DNA of 64,000 nucleotides from Liolophura sinensis. Its lineage: Eukaryota > Mollusca > Polyplacophora > Chitonida > Chitonidae. Positions 11,597 through 22,600 of the stretch are shown piece by piece; positions within the stretch are counted from its first letter, which is position 1, and the number at the start of each line of letters is the position of its first letter. The stretch is taken from assembly GCF_032854445.1 (NCBI RefSeq), contig NC_088305.1:21800955-21864954 (forward strand). The letters are read 5' to 3'. The notes beneath the pieces were generated by a model, which did no database searches, was not told the DNA's origin, and was given only the letters and a program-made list of their open reading frames with translations. The position numbers and the translations under genes were made by a program.

Positions 11597-14500
11597 TCTC
11601 CCTCCATAATGGCGATATACGATAAAATTATACAGTGGAATTGTCGAGGTCTTAAAGTAAATTTTATTGAAATAACACAGCTAGTTCAATTACTAAATCC
11701 TATTGCCCTTTGTCTTCAGGAGACTCACCTGAAGACATCTGACAAAGATAAATTATCTCTTAAAAATTATTCTTTATATACTACTAATTCAAATGAAGAA
11801 GAGCGAGCTGCAGGCGGCTCCTCAATATTCATAAATAACAATATTATCCACAGCCCTGTTTCTCTGGATACAGAGCTTCAGGCTGTGGCCGTCCGTGTTT
11901 CGTTGTCTGAAGCAATCACATTATGTTCCGTTTATATACCTCCAAATACTTCTCTGTCAGCTTCTCAGTTACATAATCTTACAGAACAATTACCTAAACC
12001 GTTTATTATTATGGGAGATTTTAATTCCCATAACCCTCTATGGGGCAGTAATAACATAAATAATAAGGGCAAGATAGTCGAAGACTTCTTATCTAACGAT
12101 GAACTGTGTTATTTCAATGATGGTTCTAATACCTATTTACATCCGGGTAATGGCACTTATTCTGCTATCGATCTCACTATCACAGATCCATCACTTCTTC
12201 TTGATTTTTCTTGGAGGGTGCATGACGATCTTTGTGGTAGTGACCATTTTCCTATAATCCTAGAACATATCACTTCTAATTCTTTAGAACGTGTAGCTAG
12301 GTGGAAATTCGATAAAGCAGATTGGATCGCATTTGAGATGTTCTGTGAGGCTGACATCACTCCAGAGAATCTCAATGCTGCAGAAGATCCTCTTTTAAAA
12401 TTTGATGAACTTATATTAACAGCAGCTGATAGAACCATACCTAAGACCTCGACAAATCCAAAATCCAAAAGTAAACCCTGGTACGACGATGACTGTCGCA
12501 AAGCCATAAAGGATCGCAAAAAGGCCGAGCGCAGATTTAATCATTGTCCTGATAATAATAATTTAAACCAGGTCCGTATATTCGGAGCTAAGGCTCGCCG
12601 ATTAATTAAATCTAAGAGACGTACTTGCTGGCGGAACTTTGTTTCAGGTATTACGTCAAAAACACCCATGCGTAAGGTCTGGAACATGGTTCAGAAGCTT
12701 AAGGGCAAAAACAACAAAGCCAAAATTCAGCATTTAAAAGATGGCGATACCCTATTAACATCGCCATCTGAAATAGCGAATAAACTAGCTGAAACAATAT
12801 CTCAGAAATCTTCTTCTGAGAATTACACTTCTGAGTTTCGACGTATTAAAATACATAAGGAGAAAATTAAATTGCCTTTTTCTTCTAAGAGTTTAGAAGA
12901 TTATAATCGACGTTTTTCAATTGAGGAACTTAAAACTTCTCTTAAAAAGGCCCACGATACTGCGTGTGGCCCTGATAATATATATTATAAGCTTCTGAAT
13001 CATTTACCATCTGAGCCACTTGAGACTCTCTTAGATTTACTTAATGACATTTGGCAAACTGGTAATTTTCCGCCGACTTGGAGGGAGGCGTGTATTATCC
13101 CGGTCCCTAAACCGGGTAAGGATCATACTGATCCAAATAATTACCGTCCCATAGCTCTTACCAGCTGCGTCTGTAAGACTATGGAACGGATGGTAAATGA
13201 TAGGCTTGTTTGGTTTCTTGAAACCAACAAGCTACTATCTAATATACAATGTGGTTTTCGTCAAGGTCGATCTACTTTAGATCACCTTGTCCGTTTCGGA
13301 ACTTTTATTCGTGACGGTTTTATTAATAATGAACATGTGGTGTCGATATTTTTTGACCTTGAAAAGGCCTACGACACCACATGGAAATATGGTATTTTAA
13401 AGGACCTTTCTGATATGGGTCTTAAAGGCCGCTTACCATCATTTATATCTGAATTTCTATCTGATCGTCAGTTTAAGGTACGGGTGGGGCCCACTCTTTC
13501 TGATTCGCATGAGCAGGAGATGGGTGTTCCCCAGGGCAGTATTCTTTCGCCAACACTGTTCAGCATAAAAATTAATAGTTTAGCTAAAACGTTGACATCT
13601 GGCACTGAGGGTTCTTTATACGTAGATGATTTCCTGATATGCTACCGTGCTAAAAATATGAATAACATCGAGCGGCAACTGCAGCTTTGTCTCAACAAGA
13701 TTGAGAAATGGGCAGTTGCCAACGGTTTTAGATTTTCTACATCTGAAACCGTCGGTATGCATTTCTGTAATAAACGGAAACTTCATCTTGACCCTGAGCT
13801 TAAATTTTGTGGAGAACCAGTGAAGATTGTTGGGGAAAATAAATTTTTAGGGGTTATATTTGATAAAAAATTATCCTTTATACCTCATATAAAAATGCTT
13901 AAAGCTACATGTACAAAGGCTCTCGATATAATTAAGGTCGTGTCTAGCACCGATTGGGGTGCTGACCGATCAGTTTTACTTAATTTATATCGTTCTCTGG
14001 TGAGGTCTAAATTGGACTATGGATCCATCATTTACGGTTCCGCTAGGAAGTCGTATATTAAAATGTTGGATCCTGTTCATCACCAAGGTTTGAGGCTCAG
14101 CCTTGGTGCTTTTAGAACCTCACCAGTAGAAAGTTTATACGTCGAAGCTAATGAGCCTTCTTTACATCTCAGACGTATAAAACTATGCCTTGAATATACT
14201 ACAAAGCTTAAAGCACACCCAACAAACCCTGCCTACGACTGTGTTTTCAATCCGTTGCATGTAGACAAATATAACAAATGTCCTAAAAAGATCCCTTCGT
14301 TCGGTCTTCGTGTTCGGGACCACGTTGTGGGAGCTGGCATCGAGCTTGAGAATGTAGCTCCGGTTTCTTTTCCGGAGTCCCCTCCTTGGCTTCTCCCCAA
14401 CCTAAATTGATATTTGATCTACGTAAACATAACAAAAGAAATACGAATCCTCTAATAATTCAGCAAAGTTTTTCTGAGATAAAGGCTAATTATCCAGATT

Positions 14501-15551
14501 ATAAATTTATATATACTGACGGGTCGAAGGATGGGGAGAAGGTTGCGGCTGCGGCTGTCTTAGAACAGCGGGTCACTTCTCTTCGTCTTCCATCCTTATC
14601 TTCAATCTTTTCTGCAGAGGCCAGAGCTATACTTCTGGCTTTGTCATATGTTTCTGCTGGGCATGCCCAGAGGGCTGTGATCTGCACGGACTCGCTCTCT
14701 TGCCTTTTGGCAATTCAGAATAATAAATTTAAAAATCCTTCCATTCTTGACATATTAGCCGTACATAAAAATCTAATTAAAAGAGGTAAAAATATTGTAT
14801 TCTGTTGGATACCAAGTCACATTGGTATCCATGGAAACACAGTCGTGGACAGGGAGGCGAAAGCTGCCCTTAATAAACCCATATCGAAGATGAAAATTTG
14901 TTACACTGATTTTAGATATCATATTCTTAAATATATTCGTCGCCTTTGGCAGGATGAATGGGATTTGCAGATCCACAACAAACTGCATGCTATTCATCCT
15001 GTCATTGGCAATAATTCTTATACTCTTAATAGGTCTCGTAGGGACCAAGTAGTTCTAACAAGGTGCCGTATTGGGCATTCTCGTCTAACACACAATTTTA
15101 TCCTAGATGGGAGCAGTGCTCCTGAGTGTGTTGGTTGTAATGCCCAGTACGGCATGAAACATATTCTCGTTGACTGTGTGGACTTTGCTCATATTAGGCA
15201 AAGATTCTACACAGTCAGCTCTATATTTGATTTATTTGACAGTGTCGCTGGCGATACTGTCATTAATTACTTAAAACATATTGGATTATATCATAAGATA
15301 TAATTTCATTTTATTTCATAGATATTTCTAGTTCATATATACATATTTGTGGTTTTCAAGTTTTTAAAGAGCTTTGATTGTTTTACCTAGTTTTAAACAT
15401 GTCTGTTATTTTTCATGTCTTTTGTATGTTCATACTTCAGTCTTGAAAACCATATACTGATTCCTGGTTTTAAACATGTTCTCGCCACGATATGGCTGAA
15501 ATATTGCCGATGTGGCGTAAAGCCATAATCATTCATTCATTCATTCATTCA
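11597..15551 (+). mobile_element. LINE-C: ORF2 plus 3' UTR unit between two copies of TCTCCCTCCATAA
   Basis: The unit begins exactly at the ORF1/ORF2 junction sequence TCTCCCTCCATAATGG and ends in an (ATTC)n tail followed by the same junction sequence again. It is nearly identical to the ORF2 parts of LINE-A. Two explanations fit: a 5'-truncated insertion whose cDNA end paired with the homologous target, or an unequal exchange between tandem copies. The 3' UTR (15304-15551) has the family's closing stem CGCCAC/GTGGCG. Confidence 0.8.
11609..15303 (+). pseudogene. LINE-C ORF2: endonuclease, reverse transcriptase, RNase H; one frameshift
   Basis: The ATG overlaps the TAA of ORF1 (TAATG). Domains in order: APE-type endonuclease (QWNCRGLK, LQETH, GDFNSHNPLWGS, SDHFPI; residues 1-230), reverse transcriptase (residues about 430-720 with GVPQGSILSP and YVDD), RNase H (about 950-1080) and a C-terminal CCHC-like tail. 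A one-base deletion near 14395 (CTTCTCCCCAACC against CTTCTCCCACAACC in LINE-A) shifts the frame just before RNase H; the sequence continues in the second frame to the normal stop at 15303. Otherwise open, so this copy is young. Confidence 0.9.
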
Positions 15552-15564
15552 TTCTCCCTCCATA

Positions 15565-16375
15565 ATGGCGATATACGATAAAATTATACAGTGGAATTGT
15601 CGAGGTCTTAAAGTAAATTTTATTGAAATAACACAGCTAGTTCAATTACTAAATCCTATTGCCCTTTGTCTTCAGGAGACTCACCTGAAGACATCTGACA
15701 AAGATAAAATAAATCTTAAAAATTATTCTTTATATACTACTAATTCAAATGAAGAAGAGCGAGCTGCAGGCGGCTCCTCAATATTCATAAATAACAATAT
15801 TATCCACAGCCCTGTTTCTCTGGATACAGAGCTTCAGGCTGTGGCCGTCCGTGTTTCGTTGTCTGAAGCAATCACATTATGTTCCGTTTATATACCTCCA
15901 AACACTTCTCTGTCAGCTTCTCAGTTACATAATCTTACAGAACAATTACCTAAACCGTTTATTATTGTGGGAGATTTTAATTCCCATAACCCTCTATGGG
16001 GCAGTAATAACATAAATAATCAGGGCAAGATAGTCGAAGACTTCTTATCTAACGAAGAACTGTGTTATTTCAATGATGGTTCTAATACCTATTTACACCC
16101 GGGTAATGGCACTTATTCTGCTATCGATCTCACTATCACAGATCCATCACTTCTTCTTGATTTTTCTTGGAAGGTGCATGACGATCTTTGTGGTAGTCAC
16201 CATTTTCCTATAATCCTAGAACATATCACTTCTAATTCTTTAGAACGTGTAGCTAGGTGGAAATTCGATAAAGCAGATTGGATCGCATTTGAGATGTTCT
16301 GTGAGGCTGACATCACTCCAGAGAATCTCAATGCTGCAGAAGATCCTCTTTTAAAATTTAATGAACTTATATTAA
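15565..16375 (+). pseudogene. LINE-A ORF2, endonuclease part, cut by the TTAA transposon
   Basis: Starts MAIYDKIIQWNCRGLKV and covers the whole APE-type endonuclease domain. It differs from the LINE-C copy by few residues (for instance INLK for LSLK and SHHFP for SDHFP; the second change removes the conserved SDH Asp). The frame is interrupted after residue 270 by the Kolobok-like element at 16376; the continuation lies at 34902. Confidence 0.9.
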
Positions 16376-16548
16376 AGGAATACTGTCAAGGTCTTATGAT
16401 CATCGGTATTTATTTAATAATTACCTCATAATCCCTCATTATAACGAACCTGGAACCTGGACTCGCTTCCCACGGCGATAGTCGGCTCTCACGCTAGGGA
16501 GCCGTCAGCCAGAGTGGAGTTAATGAGGTGCCCGTCACGTGATCCCAG

Positions 16549-16558
16549 TGACGTCACC
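16549..16558 (+). promoter_or_regulatory. CRE-type palindrome in left end of Kolobok-like element
   Basis: GTGACGTCAC lies 79 bases upstream of the P2X7-type gene's ATG. With the following CGTAAGAA it is the inverted counterpart of the site at 34706-34715. This is the consensus for CREB/ATF factors and may drive the gene; no TATA box was seen. Confidence 0.55.
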
Positions 16559-16637
16559 GTAAGAACGGGCCCATACTGAACAACACTGTTTCACATACCA
16601 CATACGATCTTAGGCGCGAAAATACCAAAATAAAATA

Positions 16638-19600
16638 ATGTCAGACTGTGAAACGGACATACTAGAAATTCCAATGTGTATACCACCTATAGACCCGTAC
16701 ATGTATGATCCTATACGAACGGATTCAGCGCGTGGAACCCATGAATTCAGCCCAGTAAACCGTTCCCCTCACTCATCCGACAGCGAGTCTGACCACGTCG
16801 ACAGCTGTCAGAAACCAGAAGATTTTCGGACCGACAATTTGACCTGGTGACTACATTTTATCTCAGTTAATTCCTTGCTATTTTCCGATTTGCTGGCACT
16901 ATATGGCCTTATGCTGGCCGCCGTGGCAGAAATGAAATATTCTTGAGTACGGCTTCAACAGCCTATCAGATAAATTGGTCGCAGGTATCCTGGCATTTTC
17001 AAAATATCACGGGAGTTAATACAGACCTTTAAATCACAGCATTTTAAGTGCAAAACTAGGTTTTGTTGAAGTTCACAAACAGAAAACGATAAGCATACTG
17101 TAATTTCTGGTTACTAGGCCTATAAGCCGTAGCTCTCAAATTATGGCCCGGTGTTTGTCACTTTTCTTTCCCTTCCTGTGTTATTTATCACTTTGTCCCT
17201 GCCGGTGCCTCAAGCAGGTTAGTGCCCTAATATCCTCGGCTTTGAGGTAATGCCTTGATTCAGAGGTCTGTGTTAACCCACATGTCAAATATTACGATTA
17301 AATCATAAGATTCAGTCTTTTGAGATTCACGTAAACTTGGTCTAAATGTCCGAATATGTAAGTAAAAATTTATCGAGGTGCATATTTGTACAACAGCAAA
17401 TATGTTACGCCGACAGCTGAAGCTTTGAATCCGCTTCTCATCGTATCAAGGAATCTGTACCAACATATGTACAGCCCTCGACATAAGGATAATTATGGTG
17501 ATCGAGAAATCGATCCCCCGACCTAACGTTCAGGTGATCGGACATTTGATCTCCCCCAAATTCTTTGGTAACCGATCGATCCCCTGTATCGATTACGTAG
17601 GTTTCGAGAACCAAAATTGTTCCTTGTAATATACAGGTATGCCGTGAAGTTCATGTACACAATGATATATATGTATGCTCTGCATTATTTAATTTTGTTA
17701 GAGGGCTTCCCGTCTGTTTTCAGAAGTAACTAGTCCCAGTCTCGCTGCAGTTGCTGGTACGCCGTCCATGAAACCCACTGGCAATCGCAGCGAAGTCCGA
17801 GTGGTGGGTTTAACTGGCGAATTGATTGGAGCAATGTCTATGGTGTTTGACGTACTGATCGTGTAAAAAATGAAGAATTTATCATTGTCACTACTGATCA
17901 CATTATTGTTGTATTTGTATTAGAAATAAACGTACCCAGTACTCCAAGCAGGTAATGAAATAATACAAATCCTGCTCTGGAAGGCATAATGTCTCCAGCA
18001 CGTTCCCGCGCAAAGCTGACTGCTGCGAGAGGGTCACACGGGGTGGGTAAGTTTTGAAGTTGCGTAAAGAAATGTCTTTCGAAAAGTAATGATACAACTT
18101 GTAAATGTTGCTTGAATATTCTCAATTCACTATTTCTACAAAACATGACGTGTCCCGATTGCTGCTACCACAGAAAATCAGCGGAACCAAGCATTAAATA
18201 ATAATGACATTAGTTCGAGTCGAAAACCCCCTACGCTAGCATGCTTTTGGACTCGCCCACACTTCCAGTCAATCAGTTACAGGCGGGGACTGCCACGGTG
18301 AAATTTAACCACTCAAAATTGAAAGTTTCGTATTCCTAACTTGTTATGCGATCTGTCTAAAGCAGACTTATGACTACCAGCCTGCGGTATATACGCATAA
18401 GTTATAGAACGTAATTATTGAATTTAAATACAAGGATTGATTGATGCATGTAGATCATGGCGATGTCTACAAACATTTCACTCACGCCATGTGGATTCGC
18501 AGTCAGTATTTTGGCAAGATAGGAGGTGAAGGAGAACATTGACTTTTCTACAATGAGGATAAATATGCATGACATATCTACCTGGCGTATCCGTTGCTAT
18601 ACCTATTTTTGCAAAAACTATTTTTCAAATGACTCATATCGGCCGGAGTTTTCGTTACTTCGCGTTGTTACCGTTTGGAGTTGTAATTGTATGTTAACAT
18701 ACCACGAAAGAACCAATGCTGGCGCAAGTCTTTGAAAAATAGCCTTCTGTACGTTTGTCTTTAATACAGGCGCAGTTGAATATGTAACAAAACCACACAA
18801 TCATACTTAAATGGTTTTAATGTAAAAGACATAACATATAAGACGTTATTGCATTGAAATGCCAGGTCCCCCGAGGTGTATGTCATCACACACACGACTT
18901 CGTTACAAACGTTATATATATATATATTATATGCATGTATTTAAGTTTGCGATAAAAGGTAAAAAAATGAGTTTAAATAAGTAATCAATGTGCAAGAATG
19001 ATACGACGTCCACACACATTATCATATATATTATACATGTATGTTGTAGAAATATTTTAGTTCAAAGCAAAACGTTAAAAATTCAAAACCAAATAAACGA
19101 GATCTGCACAAAAGTCATTCTTTCCTGTTGAAGTAATAACGTGTTGACGTGAAAAGTTCAGCCATGATTATGTAACAGTCAATCAACAAAGTCAGTGCAA
19201 GGCAAAGAACTAAATTTAATGACACCTAGCTAAAGTTTTACACTTTTATGTAGGCGATCTTGTTTTTAATCACTCAGAATCTCCTCTTCGAATTCCATCG
19301 GCATTTCCACTGATTCGACATCGCTTATTTCTGAATCATCAGACACACTGTCTGCGTCACTATCAGTTTCTGAAATATACAGATGACTGTCATCCTCTAA
19401 CAGAGGATTTCGGCTGGATGAGAATGGAGTGGGCATTATGGCTGGTCCAGGCTCGCTAGAACCTCCAGATTTGGCGACTTGCTTCGCCTTTCCACTTTTT
19501 CTTCTTGGTGTTGACAGATACTGTGACACTGCTCTATCCACCAGGCTTGTTTCATACTCGCTGTCCAGTTTTTCGAACGATGGCAGGTTTATCCTGAGTA

Positions 19601-22600
19601 CAAGCAGGTCATCCAGTGTACCCTTGCTCATGGACGTTCTGGCATCTGTCAAGGTCCGGCCGCAAACACTGAAACCGCGTTCCACCGTTGCAGAACTCCA
19701 AGCAAAACAAAGGCACAATTCTATCAGCAGTAGGATGTTGGGATACTTAGAGACATAATGCTGAAAGACTGTTTTCCACAGCTGCAAGGGGTTGCGGAAT
19801 TTTCTGTACTTCGCAGCAACAACGGCCTTCAGCTGTCTGAACTCCGATTGGGCCTTTTTCATGTCGTACTCATGATACCCCAGCGGCTCTTGAAAATGCT
19901 CACTCAGCTTCTGGATTTTGTCAAGACCAAATGTCTTTTCTTCGAAGTCCCAGCATCTGTGGTCAGCTATTTGAACAGATGCATAGATTTCTTGTTCAGA
20001 GAGGAAAGGAGCAAATCTCGCATCAATAGCTTCAGATATTGCTGGGATCAGAGTCTCTTTAACTCTCCGGACATTTGCTTTTCCTTGGCGCACAAACTTG
20101 ATGTCGTAGTCCTGTTTCACAATAGTGCAGTATTTTTCGACCTGTCTCTTTCGTTTTTCGTTTAGTTTTTCCTTGAAGGCAAGCGTCGCTGGCAAGTTTG
20201 TTGCTTTGGCCGATAGTTTCACACTGTCACTCTCGGCTGTCCCTTCCGTATCGAACGGCAAGTCTTCTTCAGTTGCCGTCAATTCACGAAGGTTGGTTTT
20301 TGCCTCTGAAATCGATTCAATGACGTCTGTTATTAGTGACGTTGGGGTTTGCAGGACGTATGACATTTGAGCTGTGACCCTCAGGACTTGCATGTAGAAG
20401 TTAAGACTGCTGAGATAGGAGTATGACAAGAACTTTCGTAGGTATCCACGGAGTTTTGCTACCGTTTCTGTCTTGCACGCGCCTGGTGTTTCTATCATAT
20501 TTTCACAATACAAGCAGAGGGGCAAAAAGTTAATCACCATGGCCTTGCATGCCCTGTACTTGTGATTTTGAAATCTCGTCCCGTGCGCCTTCGTGAAAGC
20601 GACGCAAGTAACGCCCAATGCGATTGCTGTCGCTGTGAATATTCGTTTGGCTTTGCCACTGTTTCTGAAGTGATAATACATTTGTGTCATGATTTCGTCC
20701 ACTTCTTCGAACGATTTGTCAGAGGCAAAGGCATCTTTAATGGCCAACTCCAGACGATGGTTTGAACAATGTACCACGAGCAGCCACTCTCGTTCAGCCT
20801 TCAGTTGGGTACATGCGCCATTATATTTCCCCATGTTTACACTGGCGCCGTCAGTGCAGATGCTCACCATCAGTTTGTCATGCCTTTCCTTCGGCACCTC
20901 ACAGGAATCCAAAAATGCCTGATCGTAGGCCTGCTTTAAACTTCGAGCATCTTCCCCTCCGATCTCGGCCATATCCTGGCACTTTACAAGGAGCTCTACA
21001 GTGCATCCGTTCACTGCAATTTTTGCATAGATTAGCTCCTTTTCTGAACCCGTCTTCCTGGCCTGGGAGCCGTCCATAAGGCCCGAGAAGAAGTTGGAGC
21101 GGAGCAGCATTTTTGCAATGTCCTGTCGGAGTATTGCGGCCATTATAGAAACGAACTGGCGACAACATTTGTCAGTGTCTTTTCCGCTTAACAGTTTGAT
21201 TCCATTCTTGCGCTGTAGCGTAACAAGACTACGAAAGTCAGAAAACGGCCTTTCATGCCGGACAATGCAAAGGGCGGTGTTGAATAGGTGCCTATATGCT
21301 GTGCTTGAAGTTTGGTCGATAAGAATATCAATGCGGCGTTGACCAGATCCACTGGGAGGCCTTAAACAAAAGGGAGAGAAAATCATTTAGAAACTCGAGC
21401 TTAAACATTACAAATTATAATCTATATACGATGAACAACACATGCACACCAGTGTAACTATATGCATACGGCACCTATATTTTAAATATTTTCGTGATTA
21501 TATTTAACAAGTTATTATTATATTCTACATTATTACATCAGTGTGTATCATTTTCCTATACAGTTACATTTATTTTAAACTTTAAATTTAATGTCTTTAA
21601 ATGGTACGTACCCTGCCTGTGGAGCACTGCTCGTTGATGCCACGGGTGATTTGCCAAATCTTTGCTTGGCCCAGTCATGCAGTCCACCAGGTTTGATATG
21701 ACGAGATAAGTTTCCTCGGTGGACGCACTCAACACCGTCTGCCAGGTTCACAATGCCATTAAACGCTGCACCTTTCACATTTCGCCTTGCCGCCTCTGCC
21801 CTGATAGCTGCCAAGTTGTCCGCACATATTTTGCACTGCAGTTTAGTGATATTACCATCACTGTCAGTTGCCAAAACTCTGAACTCTTCCTTGAAAGGCC
21901 ACTTTTCGAAGGTTTTTTGATGGACAGTCTCTGGCTTTTTGGTAGCCATCAAAACATATTTATACACAAATAACGATTAAAATCTAAGCAATATTCGTCA
22001 GCTCCTCAAAAGATTCTGCTCGACGTAGCGCCAATATTCCGCTCTGGACTGTGACAAACATCTACAGCGCGGCGCCTCTGTCAATATTCTAATTAGCAGT
22101 TAAAACGATTGGCTATTATTTCTGGCGACCGTTGACCCAACGGTGGAATGCCATGGACTTTAACCTTGTTTTGATTACCTTGTTTTGCGATCGAGTAAAC
22201 GGACACATGTACACATATATTGCATTCTATTAATACATACATGTACATTGTCTTTCCAGCAGAACCGATATCAATAGAATAAGAGATGGACAGATATGAA
22301 TATGAAGACAAAAACTTAGCTGGCATTGTTTTAATCGCCTGAAAGAGACGCGGCACCAGATTTCTAGACAGCAGCAGAACAAGGGACCTTTGAGTTTAGG
22401 TTTGCAAGCCAATTCAAGCAAAATAATCCATGCAATGCATTTTAAGATTGGCCTTGTGATATATGATACAAGTACGTATTCTCTTCAAAGTTTTCATTGA
22501 CAGTTATGAAATTCCTAGATCGAAGTACAACAGACGCGTATTGGAACAACCTCACCACCCCTTTAGTTTCCAATAATTGGAATCGTCCAGATCACAGCAT

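Noticed and set aside
12157-12519. Antisense frame of 90-120 codons recurring opposite the ORF2 endonuclease in several LINE copies
   Set aside because: It is a mirror of the conserved sense coding sequence; it varies in ends between copies and has no recognisable domain.
17698-18146. Small minus-strand frames in the hAT at 17472-23001, beyond the transposase stop
   Set aside because: Short, overlapping in different frames, no motif, no splice support.
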